DNA of 64,000 nt from an uncultured Butyrivibrio sp. GTDB lineage: Bacteria; Bacillota; Clostridia; Lachnospirales; Lachnospiraceae. The notes below the pieces were generated by a model. That model made no database searches and was not told the origin of the DNA. It saw only the letters and a program-made list of their open reading frames with translations. The stretch is from contig CAMENP010000007.1 in the NCBI GenBank assembly GCA_945928575.1, positions 62,001 through 126,000 on the forward strand. Reading direction: 5' to 3'. This document shows, piece after piece, positions 47,632-56,248 of the stretch (positions within the stretch are counted from its first letter, which is position 1; every line of letters starts with the position of its first letter). Made by a program: the position numbers and the translations under genes.

Positions 47632-48537
47632 ATGGATTTTTTGGCTGCTATACAGGCGATTACAGGTAAAAACAATGCAGTGGCAGATGAGCCGATGGCA
47701 AAGCATACAACATTCAGGACAGGCGGAGCGGCAAAATATGCCGCTTTCGTCTCAAATGCATCCGAAATAGAATCACTTATCAGACTGTGCAACAGCAATA
47801 GTGTACAATATTACATCATCGGCAACGGAAGTAATGTCCTTATATCAGACAAAGGATATGACGGACTGATGATCATAATCGGACGCAATATGTCGGACAT
47901 ATCTGTTGAAGGTGAAATGATTAATGCCAAAGCCGGAGCGCTGCTTTCGACAATCGGAAGTAAAGCACTTAATGCCGGTCTTACAGGCTTTGAGTTTGCA
48001 TGCGGCATACCGGGAACTCTCGGAGGAGCATGCTTTATGAACGCGGGCGCATACGGCGGAGAGATGAAAGATATTCTGGTAAGTGTCGATGCGGTTACGC
48101 CGGACGGAACGGTCAGGACTTTTGGAGCGGATGAGTTGGGATTGGGATACAGAACAAGTATGTTCACACAGGGCGGATATGTGATCGTCGGCGCGCTGAT
48201 GAGACTGCACCGCGGAAGTTATGATGATATCAAAGCCTGTATGGATGAACTTGCTTATAAGAGACGGCTTAAGCAGCCGCTTGAATATCCAAGCGCCGGA
48301 AGTACATTTAAACGGCCTGAGGGAATGTTTGCGGGACAGCTTATCGAAGAGAGCGGACTTAAAGGCCGCGGGGTCGGAGATGCATGTGTGTCAGATAAAC
48401 ACGCCGGATTTGTAATTAACAAAGGCACGGCGTCCGCCAGAGATATATATGATACGATACAGCTTGTAATATCTGAAGTTAAGAGGCAGAAAGGTGTAAT
48501 TCTGGAGCCGGAAGTAAGGATAATCGGTGAATTTTAG
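47632..48537 (+). CDS. murB: UDP-N-acetylenolpyruvoylglucosamine reductase
   Basis: A 301-residue FAD enzyme of the short (type II) MurB class, making UDP-MurNAc for peptidoglycan. FAD motifs IGNGSNVLI and IPGTLGGACFMNAGAYGGE, the YRTSMF segment, the catalytic Ser in SAGSTFKRPEG and KHAGFVINKG are present. GCGAGGTAAG precedes the ATG, 12 nt after the glucokinase. Confidence 0.96.
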   Translation: MDFLAAIQAITGKNNAVADEPMAKHTTFRTGGAAKYAAFVSNASEIESLIRLCNSNSVQYYIIGNGSNVLISDKGYDGLMIIIGRNMSDISVEGEMINAKAGALLSTIGSKALNAGLTGFEFACGIPGTLGGACFMNAGAYGGEMKDILVSVDAVTPDGTVRTFGADELGLGYRTSMFTQGGYVIVGALMRLHRGSYDDIKACMDELAYKRRLKQPLEYPSAGSTFKRPEGMFAGQLIEESGLKGRGVGDACVSDKHAGFVINKGTASARDIYDTIQLVISEVKRQKGVILEPEVRIIGEF

Positions 48538-48614
48538 CAGATTTACTTGACGGAAACCGGATTGTGTAGTATTAATAGACTTTGTACCGGGATGATGAGA
48601 AAGGCAGTAAGTCG

Positions 48615-49505
48615 ATGAGAATTGTTTTTGTAACCGGCATGTCCGGCGCAGGTAAAAGAACGGCACTCAAGGTTTTTGAGGACGCCGGATATTATTGTGT
48701 TGATAACCTTCCGGTGGCGTTAGTCATGAAGTTTGTGGAACTTGCGGCATCAAGTTCGGGACAGAAGAAGGACGGCAAGGCCATAGATAACATAGCAATG
48801 GGTGTTGATGTCAGAAGCGGAGAGTCATTTGCGGGCCTTGAGGCAGTACTTGATAATATGACAGCCATGAATTATAAGTATGAGATACTTTTTCTTGAAG
48901 CTGAGGACGAGACACTTGTAAAGCGTTATAAGGAGACCAGACGTAATCATCCGCTTGCCGGAGATAACAGGATCATGGAAGGAATTGCGCGCGAACGCGA
49001 GGAAATATCATTCCTTAAGAAACGTGCGGATTATATTATAGATACCACAACACTGCTTACCAGGGAACTTAAGCAGGAGATTGAGAAAATATTTATGGAT
49101 GACGAGAATTTCAATAATCTTGTTGTAACCATTCTCTCATTCGGATTTAAATACGGAATACCGGAAGATGCAGATCTTGTATTTGACGTACGATTTCTGC
49201 CGAATCCATATTATATAGATGAACTTAAGCCGCTTACCGGAAATGACGCACCTATTAAGGAATTTGTTATGAAATGGCCGCAGTCGGGAATTTTTCTGGA
49301 CAAGCTTACGGACATGATTGAATTTCTTATACCGAATTACATAATTGAAGGTAAGAACAGACTGGTGATCGCAATTGGATGTACGGGAGGAAAACACCGT
49401 TCCGTTACATTAGCCAATGAATTGTATGCCAGACTTTCCGGCAATGATTACGGTCTTAAGATCGAGCACAGGGATATAGACCTTGATGCCAGAACCAAGA
49501 AATAG
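48615..49505 (+). CDS. rapZ: RapZ/YvcJ-type nucleotide-binding protein
   Basis: A 296-residue protein of the RapZ (YvcJ) family, whose members bind nucleotides or small RNAs and link cell-wall precursors to gene control. It has the conserved start (MRIVFVTGMSGAGK), YYCVDNLPV and the C-terminal GCTGGKHRSV motif. In the P-loop the residue after GK is Arg instead of Ser or Thr, followed by Thr. The longest frame starts at a TTG at 48582, but family proteins start at the MRIVF Met (48615). It precedes whiA, as in most Firmicutes. Confidence 0.94.
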   Translation: MRIVFVTGMSGAGKRTALKVFEDAGYYCVDNLPVALVMKFVELAASSSGQKKDGKAIDNIAMGVDVRSGESFAGLEAVLDNMTAMNYKYEILFLEAEDETLVKRYKETRRNHPLAGDNRIMEGIAREREEISFLKKRADYIIDTTTLLTRELKQEIEKIFMDDENFNNLVVTILSFGFKYGIPEDADLVFDVRFLPNPYYIDELKPLTGNDAPIKEFVMKWPQSGIFLDKLTDMIEFLIPNYIIEGKNRLVIAIGCTGGKHRSVTLANELYARLSGNDYGLKIEHRDIDLDARTKK

Positions 49506-49516
49506 GCGGTAGTGAT

Positions 49517-50467
49517 ATGTCTTTTTCACTTAAAGTTAAAGAAGAGCTCGCATCTGTACTTCCGCCGGCAAGGCATTGCAGACTGGCGGAGCTTGCCGCG
49601 ATAATAAGCGCGGGCGGGCATATATATACTACGGATGACGGGCGGCATTATATCAGACTTCATTCTGAAACACCGTATGCGGTGTCCAAATGCCAACATA
49701 TAATATATAAGACGTTCGGATATGAACCGGATGTAGCAGTAAGGTATAATAAAGATACCAGAAACAGAACATATATAATGTCAGTGATGGATTCAGACAT
49801 GGCAATCAAAATACTGCTTGCCACCAGACTCATGGAACCGGACGGAAGCATTAACCGTGATATGTCACTTGTGAGCACAGTCGGTATAAGCAACATGTGC
49901 TGCAAGAGAGCTTTTTTGCGTGGTGCATTCTTAGCCGGCGGTTCGATAAGTGACCCCGAGAAATCATATCATTTTGAAATTGTTTCATCAGGTGAGCCGA
50001 AAGCCATTCAGGTCATGGATGCCATGAAAGCATTTGAACTGGATGCGAGAATGGTTGAGAGAAGACGCTGCCATGTCGTGTATCTGAAAGAAGGCGCACA
50101 GATTGTGGATATCCTGAATGTCATGGGCGCGCACCGTTCGCTGATGGAACTTGAGAATGTGCGCGTTGTCAAGGAAGTCCGTAATTCGGTAAACCGTAAG
50201 GTCAACTGCGAGACAGCCAATTTAAGCAAAACGGTCAATGCGGCCGTTAAACAGATAGAAGATATAGAGTATATCCGTGAGAACGCCGGGCTTAACACAC
50301 TTAGTGAAGGTCTGGAAGAAATAGCCGAACTCAGGGTAAAATATCCTGATACGCCCCTTGCACAGCTCGGGCAGATGCTTTCCCCACCTGTGGGCAAGTC
50401 AGGAGTTAACCATAGATTGAGAAAAATAAGCCGGATAGCCGAAGAGCTTCGCGGCGAAAAAGGATGA
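49517..50467 (+). CDS. whiA: WhiA-type DNA-binding protein
   Basis: A 316-residue protein with an N-terminal LAGLIDADG-homing-endonuclease-like fold (RGAFLAGGSISDPEK) and a C-terminal helix-turn-helix (PLAQLGQMLSPPVGKSGVNHRLRKI). WhiA regulates sporulation in actinomycetes and affects division and chromosome segregation in Firmicutes. It lies 11 nt after rapZ and 28 nt before the Crh-like gene, the usual order. Confidence 0.95.
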   Translation: MSFSLKVKEELASVLPPARHCRLAELAAIISAGGHIYTTDDGRHYIRLHSETPYAVSKCQHIIYKTFGYEPDVAVRYNKDTRNRTYIMSVMDSDMAIKILLATRLMEPDGSINRDMSLVSTVGISNMCCKRAFLRGAFLAGGSISDPEKSYHFEIVSSGEPKAIQVMDAMKAFELDARMVERRRCHVVYLKEGAQIVDILNVMGAHRSLMELENVRVVKEVRNSVNRKVNCETANLSKTVNAAVKQIEDIEYIRENAGLNTLSEGLEEIAELRVKYPDTPLAQLGQMLSPPVGKSGVNHRLRKISRIAEELRGEKG

Positions 50468-50495
50468 TTGTACAGCAATTAGCGGAGGAAGAATT

Positions 50496-50753
50496 ATGAT
50501 TCAGAAAAAGATGACCATTAACATTTCAACGGGCCTGGAGGCCAGACCGGTAGCAGTATTTGTCCAGGTAGCAAGTCAGTTTGACAGTTCGATTTATGTT
50601 GAAGTCGGAACGAAGAAAGTCAATGCCAAGAGTATAATGGGAATGATGACGCTCGGACTCGATGTAGGCGAAGAAGTAGTAGTCAGTGCGGACGGCGCCG
50701 ACGAAGAAAATGCGATTGCGGAAATCGAAAAATATCTTGCAACAGGTAAATAA
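50496..50753 (+). CDS. HPr-family protein lacking His15 (Crh-like)
   Basis: An 85-residue HPr fold. In PTS carriers His15 lies in GLHARPA; here the motif is GLEARPVA with Glu15 (codon GAG at 50538-50540), so it cannot accept phosphate from enzyme I. Ser46 is kept in KSIMGMM at the exact HPr position. Bacillus Crh has the same pattern with Gln15 and acts only in catabolite repression with CcpA. The likely role is thus a regulatory target of HprK, encoded 4 kb upstream in the same cluster. CGGAGGAAG precedes the ATG. A catalytic HPr must lie elsewhere if the PTS is active. Confidence 0.92.
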   Translation: MIQKKMTINISTGLEARPVAVFVQVASQFDSSIYVEVGTKKVNAKSIMGMMTLGLDVGEEVVVSADGADEENAIAEIEKYLATGK

Positions 50754-50768
50754 TTTATCTGAAACGGA

Positions 50769-50798
50769 CAGCACTGCGGACGCGTAACCGCAGTGCTG
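50769..50798 (+). other. Strong hairpin between the Crh-like gene and dnaE
   Basis: A perfect 11-bp stem (CAGCACTGCGG with CCGCAGTGCTG, 8-nt loop) that can extend outward. Only two Ts follow, so it is a weak terminator at best; it may lower read-through or protect the mRNA end. Confidence 0.6.
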
Positions 50799-50825
50799 TT
50801 ACTGAATTAAACCGGAGGAAATTCA

Positions 50826-53800
50826 ATGGCATTTACTCATCTTCATGTGCATACTGAATACAGTCTGCTTGACGGCTCAAGCAAAATAGGTGAAATAACG
50901 GCGAGAGCCAAGGAACTCGGAATGGACAGCATAGCAATTACCGACCACGGAGTTATGTATGGTGTTATTGATTTCTACAGGGCGGCTAAGAATGTAGGAA
51001 TTAAGCCGATTCTCGGATGCGAGGTGTATGTGGCACCGGGCTCCAGGTTCGATAAGGAAGCCGGGATGAGCGAGGACAGATACTATCATCTGGTACTTCT
51101 GGCCGAGAACAATACAGGGTATGCCAACCTTATGAAAATAGTATCCAAAGGCTTTGTCGATGGATTTTATTATAAACCGCGTGTGGATTACGAGGTGTTG
51201 ACAGAATATCACGAGGGAATCATATGCCTTAGTGCATGTCTGGCGGGAGAAGTCCAGAAATATCTTCAGAGAGGTCTTTACGAAGAGGCCTGCAAGTCTG
51301 CATTGCACTATCAAGATATATTCGGAAAGGGAAATTTTTTCCTTGAATTACAGGATCACGGGATACCGGAGCAAGGCTTTGTAAACCAGCAGCTCTTAAG
51401 GATGAGTAAGGAACTCGGAATTGAACTCGTGGCAACCAATGATATACATTACACATATGCGGATGATGCGGCTGCGCATGATGTCTTATTGTGCATACAG
51501 ACAGGAAAGAAAGTGTCCGATACTGATAGAATGAGATATGAAGGCGGACAGTATTACTGCAAATCCGAGGAAGAGATGCGTGCTCTTTTCCCATATGCGC
51601 CGCAGGCACTGGACAATACCCACAAAATAGCCGAGAGATGCAACGTCGAAATAGAATTCGGAGTAACCAAACTTCCACATTATGAAGTGCCGGAAGGATA
51701 TGATTCATGGACATATCTTAATCATTTGTGCGATGAAGGCCTTGTTAAGCGTTACGCGGACAGGGCGGATGAACTCAGGGAAAGACTTGATTATGAGCTC
51801 GGTGTTATTAAGAAAATGGGATATGTCGATTATTTCCTCATAGTCTGGGATTTTATAAATTATGCCAAGAAAAACGGTATTGCGGTCGGACCGGGACGAG
51901 GTTCGGCGGCAGGAGCCATTGTTTCATATGTTCTGGAAATAACGGATATCGATCCGATAAGATATAATCTTCTTTTTGAGCGTTTCCTTAATCCGGAACG
52001 TGTATCGATGCCCGATATAGACGTCGATTTCTGCTATGAGAGGCGGCCGGAAGTAATTGATTATGTAATGCGTAAATATGGCAAGGACAGAGTGGTACAG
52101 ATAGTAACATTCGGTACGCTTGCCGCAAAAGGTGTAATAAAAGATGTCGGAAGGGTTATGGATATTCCTTATGCCAAGACGGACTCTATATCCAAAATGA
52201 TACCTAATGACATCGGAATGACGATAGACAAAGCGCTTGAAGCCAATAATGAATTTAAAGCGCTTTATGAGTGCGACCCGGAAGTTAAGACACTTATCGA
52301 TACATGTAAGAGGCTTGAAGGCCTTCCGAGACATACATCCATGCATGCAGCCGGAGTAGTTATCGGCTCCAGGCCGATTGACGAGTTTGTGCCTTTATCA
52401 AGGGCATCCGACGGTACTCTGGTTACACAGTTTACGATGACGACTATAGAAGAACTGGGCCTTCTCAAGATGGATTTTCTCGGTCTTCGTACACTTACTG
52501 TTATACAGAATGCAGAGAAATTAATACGTCGTAAGGTTAATGACTTCGACATTAATAAAATAGATTACAATGACAGAGGCGTACTCGACATGATAGGCCT
52601 CGGAAGAACGGAAGGCGTATTCCAGCTTGAAAGCGGCGGAATGAAGAACTTCATGAAGGAACTCAAGCCTGACAGCTTAGAGGATATGATAGCCGGAATA
52701 TCACTTTACAGACCGGGTCCGATGGATTTCATACCCAAATACATCAAGGGTAAGAATAATCCGGATTCAATCACTTACGCATGCCCGCAGTTAGAGCATA
52801 TCCTCGCGCCGACTTACGGATGTATAGTGTACCAGGAGCAGGTCATGCAGATAGTCCGTGATCTTGCGGGATATACACTGGGACGAAGCGACCTTGTCCG
52901 CCGTGCCATGTCCAAGAAAAAACAGTACGTCATGGAGAAAGAACGTCAGAATTTCATATACGGCAATGAGGAAGAAAATGTTCCGGGATGTGTGGCCAAC
53001 GGAATACCTGCGGAGACCGCATCTACAATATATGACACAATGATGGATTTTGCCAAATACGCTTTCAATAAATCACATGCCGCATGTTATGCGTATGTTG
53101 CTTTCCAGACAGCATATCTTAAGAAATACTATCCTGTGGAATTTATGGCTGCGCTTATGACGAGTGTAATGGATAACGTAGGCAAGGTATCACAATATAT
53201 ATTTGCCAGCAGGCAGATGGGAATAGAAATCCTGTCACCCGACATTAATCTTGGCGAAGGAAATTTCACGGCCGGCGATAATGCGATACGCTACGGACTC
53301 TCAGCAATCAAAAGTCTCGGAAGACCTGTGATAGAGGCTGTTGTCGCGGAGCGTGAGGCGCACGGCGTGTATAAGGATCTGAGGGATTTCATCACAAGAC
53401 TTTCGGGACGTGAGGTTAACAAACGTACGATAGAAAGCCTCATTAAATCAGGGGCCTTTGACAGCTTCGGATTGAACAGAAGACAGATGATGTTAGTGTA
53501 TTCGGATGTTATGGACAATGTTGCACATGAGCGCAAGGAATCCGTATCGGGTCAGATGTCGCTGTTTGATATGTTTGAACCGGAGGACAAACCGAATGAC
53601 ATAATTGTGCCGGATGTGCCGGAATACAGCCGCGATGAACTGCTTATGATGGAAAAAGAAGTCCTCGGTGTCTATATAAGCGGACATCCGCTTGATGAAT
53701 ATAAGACTCTCTGGGAGAAAAATATCACCAATATGTGCTCGGATTTTGAACGTGATGATGAAACGGGACAGGCGAAGGTAAATGATGCCGAGAAGGTTAT

Positions 53801-54287
53801 TGCGGGCGGAATCATATCCGGAATTAAGGTCAAGATGACCAAGAATGGCAAGAGCATGGCATATTTTGACCTGGATGACCTTGGAGGACATGTGGAAGTC
53901 GTTGTATTTCCGCGTCCGTATATGGATTACCGTAAGGATATAACAGAAGACAACAAAGTGTTTATCTGCGGAACGGTAGACCTGCGTGATGAAGAGAACG
54001 GAAAACTTTTGTGCAATAAAATAATTCCTTTTTCATCAATCCCGCGCGACTGCTGGATAAAATTTCCTGACAAACAGGCGTATCTGGACTCTGAAAAGCA
54101 GCTTTATAACATAATAAAAGATTCCGACGGCAATGATATGGTCATAGTGTACTGCGAAGCCGAGAAAGCAAGAAAAATTCTTCCGGCATCCATGTCCATA
54201 AACGCCGATGCCGATACACTGGCGAAATTAAGACAGGCGTTCGGAGAGAAAAATGTCAAAGTGGTAGAGAAAGCTATTGAAAAATAG
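50826..54287 (+). CDS. dnaE: DNA polymerase III alpha subunit DnaE
   Basis: A 1153-residue C-family polymerase of the DnaE type. The N-terminal PHP domain (FTHLHVHTEYSLLDG) is followed by the palm with catalytic Asp residues in PDIDVDF (about 395-401), the fingers, the HhH region (NKRTIESLIKSGAF), and a C-terminal OB domain (about 990-1080). In Firmicutes DnaE extends primers while PolC does bulk synthesis. GGAGG precedes the ATG. Confidence 0.97.
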   Translation: MAFTHLHVHTEYSLLDGSSKIGEITARAKELGMDSIAITDHGVMYGVIDFYRAAKNVGIKPILGCEVYVAPGSRFDKEAGMSEDRYYHLVLLAENNTGYANLMKIVSKGFVDGFYYKPRVDYEVLTEYHEGIICLSACLAGEVQKYLQRGLYEEACKSALHYQDIFGKGNFFLELQDHGIPEQGFVNQQLLRMSKELGIELVATNDIHYTYADDAAAHDVLLCIQTGKKVSDTDRMRYEGGQYYCKSEEEMRALFPYAPQALDNTHKIAERCNVEIEFGVTKLPHYEVPEGYDSWTYLNHLCDEGLVKRYADRADELRERLDYELGVIKKMGYVDYFLIVWDFINYAKKNGIAVGPGRGSAAGAIVSYVLEITDIDPIRYNLLFERFLNPERVSMPDIDVDFCYERRPEVIDYVMRKYGKDRVVQIVTFGTLAAKGVIKDVGRVMDIPYAKTDSISKMIPNDIGMTIDKALEANNEFKALYECDPEVKTLIDTCKRLEGLPRHTSMHAAGVVIGSRPIDEFVPLSRASDGTLVTQFTMTTIEELGLLKMDFLGLRTLTVIQNAEKLIRRKVNDFDINKIDYNDRGVLDMIGLGRTEGVFQLESGGMKNFMKELKPDSLEDMIAGISLYRPGPMDFIPKYIKGKNNPDSITYACPQLEHILAPTYGCIVYQEQVMQIVRDLAGYTLGRSDLVRRAMSKKKQYVMEKERQNFIYGNEEENVPGCVANGIPAETASTIYDTMMDFAKYAFNKSHAACYAYVAFQTAYLKKYYPVEFMAALMTSVMDNVGKVSQYIFASRQMGIEILSPDINLGEGNFTAGDNAIRYGLSAIKSLGRPVIEAVVAEREAHGVYKDLRDFITRLSGREVNKRTIESLIKSGAFDSFGLNRRQMMLVYSDVMDNVAHERKESVSGQMSLFDMFEPEDKPNDIIVPDVPEYSRDELLMMEKEVLGVYISGHPLDEYKTLWEKNITNMCSDFERDDETGQAKVNDAEKVIAGGIISGIKVKMTKNGKSMAYFDLDDLGGHVEVVVFPRPYMDYRKDITEDNKVFICGTVDLRDEENGKLLCNKIIPFSSIPRDCWIKFPDKQAYLDSEKQLYNIIKDSDGNDMVIVYCEAEKARKILPASMSINADADTLAKLRQAFGEKNVKVVEKAIEK

Positions 54288-54349
54288 TAATAATTATCAT
54301 AAAATGTAAATGAGTAGTGTATTTTTTTGTATTTTGGAGGATTATTTTA

Positions 54350-55321
54350 ATGGCGGAAATGAAAACTATCGGTGTGCTCACAAGCGGAGGAGACGCGCCG
54401 GGAATGAACGCGGCAATCAGAGCTGTTGTGAGAACGGCGATTGCCAGAGGACTTAATGTAAAGGGCATTTTAAAAGGTTATAACGGTCTTCTCAATGAAG
54501 AGATAATTGATATGACTGCCTCAAGCGTTTCCGATACGATCGACAGGGGCGGAACGATTCTTTATACGGCAAGATGCCTTGAATTTATCGACCCTGAATA
54601 CCAGAAAAAGGGTGCCGACATCTGTCGCAAGCACGGAATCGACGGCCTGGTGGTGATCGGTGGAGACGGTTCGTTTAAGGGCGCGCAGAAACTTTCTGCT
54701 CTCGGAATCAATACGATCGGTGTTCCGGGAACAATCGACCTTGATATTGCATGTACTGATTATACTATCGGATTTGATACAGCAATTAATACGGCAATGA
54801 GTGCAATCGATAAAATAAGAGACACATCAACATCTCATGAGAGATGTTCGATAATAGAAGTTATGGGACGTAATGCCGGACATATCGCATTGTGGTGCGG
54901 TATTGCCAACGGAGCGGAAGACATTCTTCTCCCGGGTAAATACGATTATGATATGAAGAAGCTTATCGGCAAGATAATTGATAATAAACGACGCGGAAAG
55001 AAGCACTATATTATAGTAAATGCCGAAGGAATCGGCCATTCCGCGGAGATGGCGGCCGAGATTGAGGACGCAACCGGAATCGAGACCAGAGCTACCATAC
55101 TCGGACATATGCAAAGGGGCGGAAGCCCTTCGTGTAAGGACCGTGTGTATGCGTCAATGATGGGTTCATATGCTGTCGATCTGCTTTGCGACGGTAAGTC
55201 CAACAGAGTAGTGGCATATAAGGACGGAAAGTTCGTTGATTATGATATAGATGAAGCACTTGCAATGCAGAAAGATGTTGATGCACATATGTATGAAGTC
55301 AGCAAGCTTCTGTGCAGATAG
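54350..55321 (+). CDS. pfkA: ATP-dependent 6-phosphofructokinase
   Basis: A 323-residue glycolytic enzyme. It shows LTSGGDAPGMNAA, GGDGSFKGA (Gly after GGD marks the ATP-dependent rather than pyrophosphate type), and PGTIDLDI with the catalytic Asp, where the common form is PGTIDNDI. GGAGG at 54336-54340 sets the ATG at 54350; the longer frame from 54317 lacks such a site. Confidence 0.95.
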   Translation: MAEMKTIGVLTSGGDAPGMNAAIRAVVRTAIARGLNVKGILKGYNGLLNEEIIDMTASSVSDTIDRGGTILYTARCLEFIDPEYQKKGADICRKHGIDGLVVIGGDGSFKGAQKLSALGINTIGVPGTIDLDIACTDYTIGFDTAINTAMSAIDKIRDTSTSHERCSIIEVMGRNAGHIALWCGIANGAEDILLPGKYDYDMKKLIGKIIDNKRRGKKHYIIVNAEGIGHSAEMAAEIEDATGIETRATILGHMQRGGSPSCKDRVYASMMGSYAVDLLCDGKSNRVVAYKDGKFVDYDIDEALAMQKDVDAHMYEVSKLLCR

Positions 55322-55329
55322 GAGATATT

Positions 55330-56109
55330 TTGATTACAAGCACATCCAACATACAGGTTAAGACAGTGATCAATCTTCTCAAAAAGTCCGGTGAACGTAG
55401 GAAATCCGGGCTTTTTGTGATAGAAGGATTAAGAATATTTATGGAGGCTCCGGCGAATCTGGTGCATAAAATATACGCATCCGAGAGTTTTGTCACAACG
55501 CACGGAAAGATACTTGACGGATTTGAATACGAAACAGTATCGGATAATGTATTCAGACAGATGTCGGATACCAGGACACCGCAGGGAATATTGGCAGTAA
55601 TGAAGATGCCGGCATATAATATACCGGATATTACTTCAGCCAAGAACCCTATGGTAATAGTATTGGAAAACATACAGGATCCGGGCAACCTGGGTACGAT
55701 AATGCGGAGTGCCGAGGGAGCCGGCGCAGCGGGCGTTATTATGTCGCGCGATACGGTTGATATATATAATCCCAAAACAATCCGCTCTACGATGGGTTCA
55801 CTTTTCAGGGTACCTTTTATCATAGCTGATGATATATGTAAGACAGTGTGCAGACTGAAGGACGACGGCGTTAAAATATACGCAGCCCGTCTTGACGGAA
55901 GTAATGAATATTACAGGGAGAATTATTGCGGTCCGTGTGCGGTGCTGATAGGCAATGAAGGCAACGGACTTACGGATAAGCTGTCATCATACGCCGATAA
56001 GTATATCAGAATACCAATGGAAGGCAGACTTGAATCATTGAATGCCGCAGTAAGTGCGTCTGTGATCATGTATGAAGCGGCAAGACAAAGACATGAAAAT
56101 ATGCTTTAA
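55330..56109 (+). CDS. TrmH/SpoU-family RNA 2'-O-methyltransferase
   Basis: A 259-residue SPOUT methyltransferase. A short N-terminal substrate-binding domain (to about 95) is followed by the knot domain with motif 1 (NIQDPGNLGTIMRSAEGAG), motif 2 (LIGNEGNGL) and motif 3 (IPMEGRLESLNAAVSASV). The start is probably TTG at 55330, 5 nt after AGGAG at 55320-55324; an ATG at 55312 lies inside pfkA and lacks a site. Target is rRNA or tRNA, not determinable here. Confidence 0.9.
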   Translation: MITSTSNIQVKTVINLLKKSGERRKSGLFVIEGLRIFMEAPANLVHKIYASESFVTTHGKILDGFEYETVSDNVFRQMSDTRTPQGILAVMKMPAYNIPDITSAKNPMVIVLENIQDPGNLGTIMRSAEGAGAAGVIMSRDTVDIYNPKTIRSTMGSLFRVPFIIADDICKTVCRLKDDGVKIYAARLDGSNEYYRENYCGPCAVLIGNEGNGLTDKLSSYADKYIRIPMEGRLESLNAAVSASVIMYEAARQRHENML

Positions 56110-56130
56110 AACAAGGCTTTTAAAGAGCAA

Positions 56131-56153
56131 CGGGCACCCTTTGCGGGTGCCCG
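56131..56153 (+). terminator. Terminator-like hairpin after the methyltransferase gene
   Basis: CGGGCACCC at 56131-56139 pairs with GGGTGCCCG at 56145-56153 (perfect 9 bp, 5-nt loop). Only ATTTG follows, so termination would be weak, but it separates the operon from a strong promoter. Confidence 0.6.
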
Positions 56154-56155
56154 AT

Positions 56156-56184
56156 TTGACAAAGAGGGGTATATGTGCTAGAAT
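56156..56184 (+). promoter_or_regulatory. Promoter of the SleB-type hydrolase
   Basis: TTGACA at 56156-56161, a 17-nt spacer and TAGAAT at 56179-56184; about 64 nt before the start codon. Confidence 0.82.
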
Positions 56185-56197
56185 TGCCTTTAGCAAA

Positions 56198-56214
56198 TGT
56201 AACAATTTCGTAAC
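56198..56214 (+). promoter_or_regulatory. WalR-like direct repeat
   Basis: TGTAAC-AATTT-CGTAAC, two hexamers 11 bp apart within a larger repeat of GTAACAATTT. The known WalR (YycF) box is TGTWAH-N5-TGTWAH; one base differs. It lies about 7-24 nt downstream of the expected transcription start, a repressing position, in front of a wall hydrolase. Confidence 0.5.
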
Positions 56215-56248
56215 AATTTGTTTCTGACGAAGAAAAATGGAGGTTAAT

